The notes under the pieces: model-generated
What the model was told of the DNA's origin: nothing
What the model saw: the letters and a program-made list of their open reading frames with translations, nothing else
The model's database searches: none
Made by a program: the position numbers and the translations under genes
Part shown: one piece after another, positions 10,022-21,189 of the stretch
How the letters are laid out: each line of letters begins with the position of its first letter
Numbering within the stretch: the first letter of the stretch is position 1
Assembly (NCBI RefSeq): GCF_000295095.1
Contig: NZ_JH806633.1
Location: 558,053-622,052 of the forward strand
Length of the DNA: 64,000 bases
From: Actinomyces timonensis DSM 23838
GTDB taxonomy: Bacteria > Actinomycetota > Actinomycetes > Actinomycetales > Actinomycetaceae
Direction: 5' to 3'

Positions 10022-11188
10022 TCATACGGTGGCCCACGGCGGGAGGGTCTTGGCGGGCCGGGGTCTGCCGAATAGGTTCTTGCGTATGCGGTATTCGTGT
10101 GGCAGCCATTCGTCGCGGAGTTCTTCGCGGCGGGCTGGTGTGGGCGAGGTGCGGATTAAAGTGGCGTCTCCGTCGGCGTTGATGTTCCACGAGGGTGGGG
10201 CGGGGGTTTGCAGCCAGGGGCTCAACAGGCGTGAGTAGTCGTGTCCCAGCCACAGCCACCACACGGGATCGGGGAACAAACCGAGGAGGGTGTGGTCGCG
10301 AGAGCGGTTGATCTCCTGCCGTCGCTGAGCTTCCGTTGTGAATTCGGCGAGATCGTCTTTCGCTTTGTAGCCGTCGAGGACTTCGCATGAAGCCACTTCT
10401 GCGTGGAGTTCGCGAGCCATTCCTGTGAAGAATTCGCTCAACCGATCCATTTGCCCTCGTTCGACGACGGAATCCAGGAGAGCGTAGCATGAGACGTCAT
10501 ACAGAGAGTCTTCTAACGGTTCAGCCGACTCTCGTCGTTTCGCAACAAGGGGAAGGAAGAATTGGATCCTTCCTAGTAGCGCGGAGTGCCATAGGGTGGC
10601 GGACCATTCTCGGCTGTCTGGGCTTGTGAGCCAGGCTTTTGAGCTGTCTGTGATCAAGCGTTTATCGAAATAATCGAATCGGTCGGGCATGAAGTCTGGG
10701 AAGTGCTCTTCGCATGTTCGGATCCACTGGGCTACCGGGTGTTCGCACATGCGGAGGCGCCCGAACCAGGTCATTGCCAGTGCTCGCCCCTTCACGGGCA
10801 CGGTGTCGGGGTCGGGTGGGGTGTACTCGACTTGATCGTCGGTCATATACCCTGCCCCATCCCCGCTCTCCATTGTCACGGCAACGCCGTTCATTCTGGA
10901 TGCCAACGCGGTCAGGCAGGCCCATGGCTCGTCAGTGTCGTAGCCTTCGATGTGCATCCGATAAGCCTGCGTGTACATGGGGCTGCCTTCTTGCTCGGCA
11001 ACCCAGCGCATTAAGTGTGGGCTCGCGACATCAGTGGCATCGAAGAGCTCGAATGAAAATTTCTGGAATGAAACATCGAAAGCATCGGTCGCGTTCAGCG
11101 TGACGGTGCCGTCGGCGAAGGCTCGGCTGACATCGTCAAGAGTCAGCGGGCTGAATCCGTACAAATCGTAGACAGCCGAAAAGGACAT
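10022..11188 (-). CDS. Uncharacterised 388-residue protein
   Basis: I do not recognise a family. The protein is soluble, acidic in its first third, and rich in Trp and Phe. Notable segments are MSFSAVYDLYGFSPLTLDDV at the start, WFGRLRMCEHPVAQWIRTCE near residue 145, LLGLFPDPVWWLWLGHDYSRLL near residue 310, and a basic C-terminus (RKNLFGRPRPAK). There is no signal peptide or membrane segment. The ATG has AAAGG seven bases upstream. Composition is less GC-rich than the core genes. It sits between a transposase remnant and a 63-bp repeat in the tRNA-adjacent accessory block. A role as an immunity or phage-related protein is possible from context only. Confidence 0.65.
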   Translation of the reverse strand: MSFSAVYDLYGFSPLTLDDVSRAFADGTVTLNATDAFDVSFQKFSFELFDATDVASPHLMRWVAEQEGSPMYTQAYRMHIEGYDTDEPWACLTALASRMNGVAVTMESGDGAGYMTDDQVEYTPPDPDTVPVKGRALAMTWFGRLRMCEHPVAQWIRTCEEHFPDFMPDRFDYFDKRLITDSSKAWLTSPDSREWSATLWHSALLGRIQFFLPLVAKRRESAEPLEDSLYDVSCYALLDSVVERGQMDRLSEFFTGMARELHAEVASCEVLDGYKAKDDLAEFTTEAQRRQEINRSRDHTLLGLFPDPVWWLWLGHDYSRLLSPWLQTPAPPSWNINADGDATLIRTSPTPARREELRDEWLPHEYRIRKNLFGRPRPAKTLPPWATV

Positions 11189-11216
11189 GATAGAAACCTT
11201 TCATGGCTCTTCCGTT

Positions 11217-11279
11217 ATTTGTGCCGAAATCTGAGGGTAAGGGTACGAAGTCGGTGGCAAAAGGACGAACTCGACGCTG
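11217..11279. repeat. 63-bp interspersed repeat, copy A
   Basis: It aligns without gaps to 41112-41174; the right half is nearly identical (GGTACGAA-TCGGTG, AGGACGAACTCGACGC). It ends four bases from the stop codon of the minus-strand GH31 gene. The left arm of the inverted repeat seen in copy B is degraded here. Confidence 0.7.
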
Positions 11280-11283
11280 CGGG

Positions 11284-13752
11284 TCAGGCGACCTCGGCGA
11301 TGGCGGCGAGCACGGCGTCGGGGACGCCCACGGCGCGCAGGCCGCCGAGCAGCGCCCCACCGGTCGCGCCCGAGCGCACGACCTCCCAGGCGCGGTCCTT
11401 CACCATGTAGTCGATCTCCACCGGCTCCAGGATGGAGAACACCTCATCGGCCAGGCCAGGCGGCTCAGTCCGCACCCCCTCCAGCGATAGCGTCGCACCG
11501 CCGTCGGCCAGGCTCACCTCGCCCAGCGCGACGTCAAGCCCGCCGCCAAGCGTCAGGCCATCCGCGGGCCGGACGCCCACCTCCACCGGCCGCCCATCCA
11601 GGGACGCGCGCGCATCGCCCCCAACGGACAGGAGCCGCACGGTGATCTCCCGCGCCTCCGGCACAACGCCGCGCGGACCCTCCTGGGTGATCTCCAGGCG
11701 CGCGCTCCCCGCGTCCTCGTCCCAGGCGAGCGAGAAGCGCGTGCGCACCACGGCATCCGCGCCGGGCTCGGGGGAGCCGTCGTCCTCCTCCAGCACGAAG
11801 AAGCCGTCGGCCCCAGGAACCACGAGAACATCGAGGCGCCGGGGATTAGCGCCCGCCGCCTCGGACAGTTCGCCGGCCAGCACGACGACGCTGCCCGCGC
11901 GCGCCAGCACCGGCACCTGCTCCAGGCGCCGCGAGAGCGCGAGCTCGGCGCCCTCGTCGGAGGCCACCGTGTAGCGGCGTCCGGTCGGCAGATCGAACCA
12001 CGTGCCCTGGGGCAGCCAGGCGCTCTCCTGGGCGAGCCCAGTGGCGTCGGCGCGGTGCACCATGGGCACCACCACGAGGTCCCCGAACAGGAACTCCGTG
12101 TGGTGGGAATAGGCGCCCATGCGCCGGGGGTAGTCGTGGTAGAGCGGGCGGATCGGGGCGACGCCGTCTGCCGCCGCGCGCCTCGCCCACGTGTACAGGC
12201 TCGGCACCAGCCGGTGGCGCAGCCGCAGATAGGCGTTCATGGCGGCTCGGGCATTGCGCGAGTAGCGCCACGGCTCCTTGGAATTGAACGCCGACGCCGT
12301 CGAGTGAAGACGGTTGATGGGGGAGAAGCAGCCCAACTGGACCCAGCGCGCCATCATCTCGGAGTCCTTGACGCCGAACATGTGGCCGCCGATGTCATTC
12401 GACCACCAGAAATAGCCGATATTCGCCGCCCTCGCCGTGAACTCCGGCTGGAAGGCCAGGGAATCCCAGCTCGTCACCGTGTCACCGGAGAAGCCGATCG
12501 GCGTGCGATGGCTGGATGCGTCCGCGAAACGGGAGAAAGTAATGGGGCGCCGGCGCCCGCCCTCCCGCTCACGCCCCGAATCCAGGAAGTGGACATGGTT
12601 GAGCATCCACAGGGGGTCGAGGCCCGGGATATCGGTGACGCCGCCCTGCTGCCAGTCGAGCCACCAGAAGTCGACGCCCTGCTCCTCCAGCGTGTGGTGG
12701 GCGTGCTCCAGGTAGGAGGCCACGAACGCCGTGTCCGCGATGTTGAAGGGGATCTCCTCACCGGAGGCGGGGTCCCGGCCGAGGTCGCGCATCATCGGGG
12801 CGTAGGCGTCCTCGTGGCGCCGGATGCCGGCCGCCGGGTGCAGGTTGAGGGTCACCTCCATGCCCCGCTCGTGGAGGGCGGCGAGGAAGCGCGCGGGGTC
12901 GGGGAAGAGGTCGGTGTTCCAGGAATAGCCGGTCCAGCCATTGCCAATGGCGGGGTCGATATCCACCCAGTGCCAATCCATGTCGAGCACCGCCACGGAG
13001 AAGGGCAGTTCCTCCGCCGCGAAGCGGTCCATGAGCTCCAGGTACTCCTCGCCGGAGTAGGAGTGGTAGCGGCTCCACCAGTTGCCCAGCAGTGCGCGGG
13101 GCACGAGCGGCGTCGGACCGGTCAGGGCGAAGAAGTCGCGCAGGGCGCCGCGGTAGTCCTGGCCATAGCCGAAGAGGTAGAGATCCTCCCCGGCTGGCGT
13201 CCCATCAACCGGGCTGGCACCTGGCCGGGGGCGCACCCACTGGTCCTCCTGGAGTAGCAGGGAGGCGGAATCATCGACAACGGCGATCCCGTTGGTGGCG
13301 AGCAGCCCTGGCCCGAGCTCCACCCGCCCGTCGGCCTCATCCAGGGTACGGCAGGTGCCGCCAAGGTTCGTCGGGTAGCTCTCGTGGGGGTCCCAGACGT
13401 CGCCGTGGTGCCAGGTGCCGCCGTGGAGATTGAGGACGGCGGTGCGCAGGCTGACCGTCAGACCGGAGCGGGAGAAGCCGCGCGAGGGCTGGTAGCTCAG
13501 GTGGAGGTGCTCGGTGAGGATCTCCAGGCGGTCATCGCCCCGCACCACCTGGAAATCAGGCGTCGCGCCCAGGTCCCGGGTCAGGACCAGCTGGGTCGCG
13601 GCGTCGGTGAAGACGCTGTCGGGGGATTGCTCCATGCGGATGAGCCGGTCCGTGAGCACGGTGAAGCGGGCGGTGCCCGCGGTGACGACGGCGTCCGGGC
13701 GGGCGGGGGCCATGCGCGGCTCACTGGAGCCGGAGGACAGGGGTGAGGTCAT
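11284..13752 (-). CDS. Glycoside hydrolase family 31 enzyme
   Basis: 822 residues with no signal peptide, so probably cytosolic. An N-terminal beta-sandwich is followed by the catalytic barrel. VLDMDWHWVDID is the beta-4 region. The nucleophile is most likely the Asp near 366 in WWLDWQQGG, and the acid/base the Asp near 424 in GFSGDTVTSW. A C-terminal beta domain follows. GH31 includes alpha-glucosidases, alpha-xylosidases, alpha-galactosidases and sulfoquinovosidases. The DWQQG context lacks the Glu after the nucleophile found in classical maltases, so the substrate is left open. The ATG has AAAGG at suitable spacing. It is divergent from the tetR-exporter pair, and a 63-bp repeat follows its stop. 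Confidence 0.9.
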   Translation of the reverse strand: MTSPLSSGSSEPRMAPARPDAVVTAGTARFTVLTDRLIRMEQSPDSVFTDAATQLVLTRDLGATPDFQVVRGDDRLEILTEHLHLSYQPSRGFSRSGLTVSLRTAVLNLHGGTWHHGDVWDPHESYPTNLGGTCRTLDEADGRVELGPGLLATNGIAVVDDSASLLLQEDQWVRPRPGASPVDGTPAGEDLYLFGYGQDYRGALRDFFALTGPTPLVPRALLGNWWSRYHSYSGEEYLELMDRFAAEELPFSVAVLDMDWHWVDIDPAIGNGWTGYSWNTDLFPDPARFLAALHERGMEVTLNLHPAAGIRRHEDAYAPMMRDLGRDPASGEEIPFNIADTAFVASYLEHAHHTLEEQGVDFWWLDWQQGGVTDIPGLDPLWMLNHVHFLDSGREREGGRRRPITFSRFADASSHRTPIGFSGDTVTSWDSLAFQPEFTARAANIGYFWWSNDIGGHMFGVKDSEMMARWVQLGCFSPINRLHSTASAFNSKEPWRYSRNARAAMNAYLRLRHRLVPSLYTWARRAAADGVAPIRPLYHDYPRRMGAYSHHTEFLFGDLVVVPMVHRADATGLAQESAWLPQGTWFDLPTGRRYTVASDEGAELALSRRLEQVPVLARAGSVVVLAGELSEAAGANPRRLDVLVVPGADGFFVLEEDDGSPEPGADAVVRTRFSLAWDEDAGSARLEITQEGPRGVVPEAREITVRLLSVGGDARASLDGRPVEVGVRPADGLTLGGGLDVALGEVSLADGGATLSLEGVRTEPPGLADEVFSILEPVEIDYMVKDRAWEVVRSGATGGALLGGLRAVGVPDAVLAAIAEVA

Positions 13753-13943
13753 GATCGGCCTTTGACTGGGGCGGCAGCGCCCGTGAGCAAGCGCTGGTGG
13801 ACGGCATGGCGAACGGCACGGCGGGCGAGGAGCGCCCGCGGCGCCCCATCCTCCCTCATGAGCCGCCTGTCAGGTAGCCCATCTCGTGCTTTCTCCCGCG
13901 GCCCTCCCACGATCTGACGGCATGTGCCCATGAGCACACATTC

Positions 13944-13973
13944 TGCACTTGGTGCAAGGCTGCACTGGGTGCA
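13944..13973 (+). promoter_or_regulatory. Tandem dyad operators upstream of tetR
   Basis: Two near-identical palindromes, TGCACTTGGTGCA at 13944-13956 and TGCACTGGGTGCA at 13961-13973, each with perfect 5-bp arms and a 3-bp centre. Their centres are 17 bp apart. The second abuts a possible -10 (AATCAT, 13973-13978) six bases before the tetR ATG. They are the likely binding sites for the TetR protein, giving autoregulation of the tetR-exporter operon. Confidence 0.65.
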
Positions 13974-13984
13974 ATCATCGTCCT

Positions 13985-16488
<2,504 letters not shown>

Positions 16489-16529
16489 TCCATGGGCTCC
16501 GGCTGCTGTCGTGGTGAGGCGGCTCTGAC

Positions 16530-17414
16530 ATGATGAGCCCCGTGAAACGCGAACCGCTCGACGCCCGCCTGTCCGCCGCCCTGCCCGAGACCGTCGACCT
16601 CAGGCTCGTGGTCACCGATATGGACGGCACCCTCGTCGACGCAGAGAGCCGGCTGCCCGCGGGACTCGACGACGCCGTCACCGAGATGCGCAAGCACGGC
16701 ATCCTCTTCGCGCCCGCCTCCGGGCGGCAGATGGCCAACCTCCGCTCGGTGCTGGGCGCGGCCGTCGAGGACTCGCCGCTCATCGCGGAGAACGGCTCCT
16801 TCGTCGTCCACGACGGCGTCGAGATCCACTCGGCGACCATCACCCCCGACGAGGCGCGCGCCGCCATCACGGCCGCCCACCGCCTCGCGGCCGAGGGGCG
16901 CGACCTCGGCGCCGTCGTCGCCTGCAAGGAGCGCGCCTACACCGAGCGGGACGACGCCCCCTTCGCCGCCCAGATCGGCATCTACTACACCGCCCACCAG
17001 GTGGTGGACGACCTCCTCGCCCTCCCGCTCGACACCGTCCTCAAGGTCGCCATCTTCGACTTCGACAACGTCGAGGACGGCACCGCCGAGGCCATGCGCG
17101 CGGCCGTGCCCACCGTCCAGACGGTCGTCTCCGGGAAGCATTGGGTGGACCTCATGTCCCACGGGGCGGACAAGGGCCGCGCCGTCGGCGCCATCCAGGA
17201 GCGCCTGGGCATCACCCCCGCCCAGACCGCCGTCTTCGGCGACTACCTCAACGACCTCGGGCTCTACGACTATTCCGAGCTCTCTTTCGCCATGGCCAAC
17301 GCCCACCCCGGCATCCATGAGGTCGCCCGGTACACGGCGCCCGCCAACACCGAGGACGGCGTGCTGCGCGCCGTCGCCGCCCTCATGGAGCGCCTCCCGG
17401 CCGACCGCGCCTGA
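16530..17414 (+). CDS. HAD-superfamily (Cof-type) phosphatase
   Basis: 294 residues. HAD motif I is VVTDMDGTLV, with the nucleophile Asp and the +2 Asp. Motif II Ser/Thr lies in the FAPASGRQ segment, and motif III/IV is KGRAVGAIQERLGI followed by VFGDYLNDLGLY. The C2B-type cap between motifs II and III places it in the Cof/YidA group that dephosphorylates sugar phosphates and similar small molecules in the cytosol. It follows the exporter after 41 bp and is probably independent in function. Confidence 0.9.
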   Translation: MMSPVKREPLDARLSAALPETVDLRLVVTDMDGTLVDAESRLPAGLDDAVTEMRKHGILFAPASGRQMANLRSVLGAAVEDSPLIAENGSFVVHDGVEIHSATITPDEARAAITAAHRLAAEGRDLGAVVACKERAYTERDDAPFAAQIGIYYTAHQVVDDLLALPLDTVLKVAIFDFDNVEDGTAEAMRAAVPTVQTVVSGKHWVDLMSHGADKGRAVGAIQERLGITPAQTAVFGDYLNDLGLYDYSELSFAMANAHPGIHEVARYTAPANTEDGVLRAVAALMERLPADRA

Positions 17415-17481
17415 GGCCCGGGGCCCGCCCTCGCGAGCACCAGCGGGGCAGCGGCGAGGCGGGCCCGCGTCAGCCTCCGCG

Positions 17482-18540
17482 TCAGTCGCGGCGCAGCGCC
17501 CGCCCGAGCGCGTCGATGGACTCCGCGCGGAAGTCCCGCATCGAGCGCGCCCACTGGCAGATATCCGCGCCGTGGTACATGCCCGGCTCGACGCGCAGAC
17601 TCACCGGCACCCCACTGGTCTCCAAGCGCCGCGCGTACTCGACGCACTCGTCGAGGAAGAGGTCGAGGTCTCCCACGCCGATCCACGCCGGGGCCAGCCC
17701 CGCCAGGTCCTCGCGTCGGGCCGGCGCCGCCCAGAGGCGCTCCTCCGGCTCACCAGAGGGATGCGAGAGGTAGGCCTGCCAGGACTCGGCGTTCTGCCGG
17801 GCCGTCCACACGAAGTCGCCCCGGCCTGGCACATCCACGCCGCCAGACCCCGTGCGGTCATCGAGCATGGGGTAGACGAGCATCTGGAAGGCCAGGTCCA
17901 CGTCCTCATCACGGCAGCGCTGGGCGAGGGCCGCCGCCAGGCCGCCCCCGGCGCTCGCGCCGCCCACGGCCAGGCGCGAGGTGTCCACCCCCAGCGCGGG
18001 GGCGCTCATGCGGATCCACTGGAGAGCGGCCCAGACGTCGTCGATGGCAGCGGGGTAGGGGTGCTCGGGGGCGAGGCGGTACTCGACGGAGACCACGAGG
18101 ATGCCCGCCTCCCTGGCGATGCGCGAGCACAGGGCATGGTCCTGGGCCGCGCTTCCCGCCACGAGGCCGCCGCCGTGCATCCAGATGAGCGCGCCGGTCG
18201 GCCCAGCATCGCGCCGGGCAGAGGTCTCGTAGAGCCACAGCCGCAGGCTCCGGCCGCCCGAGTCGATCACCTGCTCGCGGCCGAGCCGGCGGGGGAAGAC
18301 CCTGCCCTGGCTCGTCAGCCGCATCATGCCCGTGAAGGACTCGGGCGCGATGGGCTGCGGCGCCCCCGTGGGCCCGTGGCCGAGGACCAGCAGGGGCGCG
18401 CGCAGCTCCGAGGCGACGTCGTGGAAGGCCGGGCCCAGGTCCCGGCGCCTCGCGCCCACAGCGCCCGCGGCGACGCCGATCGCGGCGATCCCAGCCAACG
18501 CCGCGGCGCCCATGGAGGGGCGCCCAGTCAGTCCCGGCAT
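17482..18540 (-). CDS. HSL-type alpha/beta-hydrolase (esterase)
   Basis: 352 residues. A hydrophobic N-terminal stretch (AALAGIAAIGVAAGAVGA) could anchor it in the membrane. The oxyanion-hole motif is MHGGGLVAGS. The nucleophile elbow is GGASAGGGLA, the acid is in GVGDLDLFLDE and the His in GMYHGADI. This is the hormone-sensitive-lipase family of short-chain carboxylesterases. The ATG at 18540 has AAGGA five bases upstream and lies one base after the S4-gene stop, so the two are co-transcribed. An ATG at 18555 is possible but has no ribosome site. Confidence 0.88.
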   Translation of the reverse strand: MPGLTGRPSMGAAALAGIAAIGVAAGAVGARRRDLGPAFHDVASELRAPLLVLGHGPTGAPQPIAPESFTGMMRLTSQGRVFPRRLGREQVIDSGGRSLRLWLYETSARRDAGPTGALIWMHGGGLVAGSAAQDHALCSRIAREAGILVVSVEYRLAPEHPYPAAIDDVWAALQWIRMSAPALGVDTSRLAVGGASAGGGLAAALAQRCRDEDVDLAFQMLVYPMLDDRTGSGGVDVPGRGDFVWTARQNAESWQAYLSHPSGEPEERLWAAPARREDLAGLAPAWIGVGDLDLFLDECVEYARRLETSGVPVSLRVEPGMYHGADICQWARSMRDFRAESIDALGRALRRD

Positions 18541-18541
18541 C

Positions 18542-19069
18542 TCATTCCTTGTCATCGAAAGCCCTGGCGAGCTTGGCATCCAACTCATCGACGATCACCC
18601 GCTCGCCCGGGTCCGCCGCCCCGCCTCCCATGAGGGCGTCGAGCTGACGGCGCTCCCGCTTCGTGGGGCGGCCGGCGCCACGATCCCGGATGATCGCCGC
18701 AGGCGCGTCCAGGGGCGAGGGCCTGGGGGCGGAGAAGTCCTTGTAGGCGGTGCGCGCGATGGGCGCGCCGACCCGTTTGACGAGGATGTGGGTCACCAGC
18801 AGCCGCCGGTCGAAGCCGTCGACCCTGTAACGGATCTCGTCACCGACCTTGACCTGCTGGGCGGGCTTGGCGGGCTCGCCGTTGACGCGCACGTGCCCGG
18901 CCTTGCAGGCGGCGGTGGCCGCCGACCGGGACTTGATCTGGCGCACGCTCCACAGCCACACGTCGACGCGCGCGCCCCTGGGCCCGGCCATGCCCTCGGC
19001 CGCCTCGATCGCGAGGCGGCGGGCGGTGTCGAGGGACTCCTGCGTCCGCGAGCCGTCGTCGGTTGCCAC
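18542..19069 (-). CDS. S4-domain RNA-binding protein (Hsp15-like)
   Basis: 175 residues. An S4 domain at about residues 30-95 (ARVDVWLWSVRQIKSRSAAT, then CKAGHVRVNGEPAKPAQQVK and VGDEIRY) is followed by a basic tail with GRPTKRERRQLDAL. The design matches Hsp15/YrfH-type proteins that bind stalled 50S subunits carrying peptidyl-tRNA. The GTG start is supported by a TAAGAT box six bases upstream (19076-19081 on this strand), suggesting a leaderless transcript. The esterase gene follows with a one-base gap. Confidence 0.87.
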   Translation of the reverse strand: MATDDGSRTQESLDTARRLAIEAAEGMAGPRGARVDVWLWSVRQIKSRSAATAACKAGHVRVNGEPAKPAQQVKVGDEIRYRVDGFDRRLLVTHILVKRVGAPIARTAYKDFSAPRPSPLDAPAAIIRDRGAGRPTKRERRQLDALMGGGAADPGERVIVDELDAKLARAFDDKE

Positions 19070-19095
19070 AGCGGCATCTTAGCCTCGCGCGGGGC

Positions 19096-20142
19096 TCAGA
19101 CCCGACGCCGTCGACGGACCACCCGGCGCAGAGACCGGCGCGCCCGCGCCACGATCCCCGCCCCCAGGAGCAGCATCCCGACGATGAGCAGGGCCGCGTA
19201 CCGGCGGTCCGCCAAGAGGGCTCCCGGCGTCCCGGTCACGGCGTCCCTGGTGGTCTCCAGGATGCTGGGGGCGCCATCCCCGCCCGCGGCGCAGTCCGTG
19301 AGTGTGGCGCGCAGGGCCTCGCGGTCCGCCTCCGGCAGGCCGAGCCGGTAGGCAGCGGCCACGCTCACGAAGCGCTGCGAGTAGGAGCACCGGTACGCGT
19401 TGTTCGGCGGCCACCAGCCGGGGCCCTCGGCCGTCGCCCACGTGCCGGTCTCCGTGGAGCCGATCGGGCAGGTGGCCGGGCCGCAGGCGCCTTTGGACTG
19501 GTTGGCCTGCCCCTCGACCGCAACGAGGTTGAGCGGGTCGTTGGCAACGAGCAGGCGGGTACGGGCGTCCCATGCCCAGGCGCCATGGGCGTAGAGGTAG
19601 TTGAGGGGGACGATGTGGTCGATCTGGACGGCGTCGGAGGTCGACTGCCCGCGCTGGAAGCTCACCGCGCTGCCTGTGTAGGGGTCGTGGAGGACGCCGC
19701 TCCACACGGTGGCGTCGGGGCAGACCCCCGCCCCCTGGCCCCTGCCCTCCTCGCGGCCCTGCTGCCCGTCGGCGCGCGAGAAGTCCGCCTCGGACAGGTC
19801 CCGCGCGAGGATCTCATTGCGGGTGTCGCAGCCATCGCCGTCGACGTCCTCCCACGCCTTGCCGAACCAGCCGGTGCGGCTACCGCCCGCGCCCCAGGAC
19901 TCGGCGGCCGGCTGGTCCGCCGGGAGGGCGTCCAGTGCCTCGATCGCTGCGGCGGGATCGAGGACGGCGCTCGCGCGGTCATCCCAGGCGACGCCGTCGA
20001 GCCAGGCTGGCGCGGTAGGAGCGCTGGGCGCCGTGGAGGGAACCGACGGCGCGGGCACGGCCATCGCTCCCGCCGGGGCGGCAGCCAGGAGAAAAGCGCA
20101 CGCCGTCATGGCCAGCGGCAGGGCGGGGGAGATGCGGCGCAT
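19096..20142 (-). CDS. Secreted, membrane-tethered HNH-type nuclease
   Basis: 348 residues. A signal peptide covers about residues 1-30 (SPALPLAMTACAFLLAAAPA, cleavage after an Ala). A conserved DVDGDGCDTRNEILARDL segment precedes the catalytic VQIDHIVPLNYLYAHGAWAW and ANDPLNLVAV segments of the HNH/DUF1524-like exported nucleases common in actinobacteria. The C-terminus has a membrane helix (YAALLIVGMLLLGAGIV) and an Arg-rich tail, predicting a nuclease held on the outer face of the membrane. No LPxTG motif is seen. A TACGGT box six bases before the ATG suggests leaderless transcription. It may degrade extracellular DNA or RNA for nutrition. Confidence 0.85.
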   Translation of the reverse strand: MRRISPALPLAMTACAFLLAAAPAGAMAVPAPSVPSTAPSAPTAPAWLDGVAWDDRASAVLDPAAAIEALDALPADQPAAESWGAGGSRTGWFGKAWEDVDGDGCDTRNEILARDLSEADFSRADGQQGREEGRGQGAGVCPDATVWSGVLHDPYTGSAVSFQRGQSTSDAVQIDHIVPLNYLYAHGAWAWDARTRLLVANDPLNLVAVEGQANQSKGACGPATCPIGSTETGTWATAEGPGWWPPNNAYRCSYSQRFVSVAAAYRLGLPEADREALRATLTDCAAGGDGAPSILETTRDAVTGTPGALLADRRYAALLIVGMLLLGAGIVARARRSLRRVVRRRRRV

Positions 20143-20221
20143 GAGCCGACCGTACGTCGGCGGGCCATGGGTCGGGTGGAGGCCTGTGGATAGCGCGCGT
20201 CACCGCCGCCGATCCACAGGA

Positions 20222-21145
20222 TCAGGGCACGATATGCCCGGCTGCCCGGAACAGCTCGTACCACTGGGGCCGAGTCAGGGGCAGGTCGGATCCGGGGATG
20301 GAGCGGCGCAGGCGGTCCGGGCTCGTCGTCCCCAGCACCACCTGGATATCGGCAGGGTGGCGGGTGATCCACGCGGTGGCGATCGCCTCCGGGGCCACCT
20401 GGTACTCGGCGGCCAGGCGGTCGACGACGTCGTTGAGCTCGGGGAAGCGCGCCCGGTCGCCGAGGAAGGGCCCCTCCCAGCCCGGACCGCGCATCGGCGA
20501 CCACGCCTGCACGGTGGTGGCGGTGAGCCGGCAGTAGTCGAGGATGCCGCCGCTGCGGTCGATGGACTGGGCATCGGCCATGTTGAGGGCCACGCCCTCG
20601 GCGATGATCGGGGCGTGCGTGAGCGAGAGCTGGAGCTGGTTGGCCACGAGCGGCTGGCCGACCACCGAGCGCAGCAGCTCGAGCTGGCCGCGGCTGTGGT
20701 TGGACACGCCGAATGCGCGGACCTTGCCCGAGGCGGCCAGGGAGTCGAAGGCCTCCGCGATCTCCTGCGGTTCCATGAGGGCGTCGGGGCGGTGCAGGAG
20801 GAGGACGTCGAGGTAGTCGGTGCGCAGTGCCCGCAGCGTCTCATCCACTGAGGACGCGATGTGCTCCGCGGAGAAGTCGAAGTAGCCGTCGCGGATCCCG
20901 CACTTGGACTGGAGGATGACCTGCTCGCGGTCTGAGGAGGACCATCCCAGGGCGGAGCCGAATCGCTCCTCGCAGGCATGACCGCCGCCGTAGATGTCGG
21001 CGTGGTCGAACATGGTCACCCCCTCGTCGAGGGCGGTGGAGACGAGCTGGCGGATCGCAGCGTCGTCGAGGTCCTTGATGCGCATGCATCCGAGGATGAT
21101 GTTGGAGGCGGGGATCTTCGAGGTGCCAAGGCTGGTGCTTCTCAT
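20222..21145 (-). CDS. Aldo/keto reductase (YdhF-like)
   Basis: 307 residues, a complete TIM-barrel aldo/keto reductase. The catalytic tetrad is visible as FDHADIYGG (Asp and Tyr), LQSKCGI (Lys) and LLLHRPD (His). The NADPH-binding C-terminal region contains VLGTTSPDRLRRS. Similar proteins reduce aldehydes and ketones of small metabolites; the physiological substrate is unknown. A TAGGCT box lies exactly six bases before the ATG, so the gene probably has its own leaderless promoter although pgl ends only 44 bases upstream on the same strand. Confidence 0.9.
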   Translation of the reverse strand: MRSTSLGTSKIPASNIILGCMRIKDLDDAAIRQLVSTALDEGVTMFDHADIYGGGHACEERFGSALGWSSSDREQVILQSKCGIRDGYFDFSAEHIASSVDETLRALRTDYLDVLLLHRPDALMEPQEIAEAFDSLAASGKVRAFGVSNHSRGQLELLRSVVGQPLVANQLQLSLTHAPIIAEGVALNMADAQSIDRSGGILDYCRLTATTVQAWSPMRGPGWEGPFLGDRARFPELNDVVDRLAAEYQVAPEAIATAWITRHPADIQVVLGTTSPDRLRRSIPGSDLPLTRPQWYELFRAAGHIVP

Positions 21146-21189
21146 CCCCCCAGCCTACGAAGGCGCGGGCCGGTGCGGGACGGGGAGAA

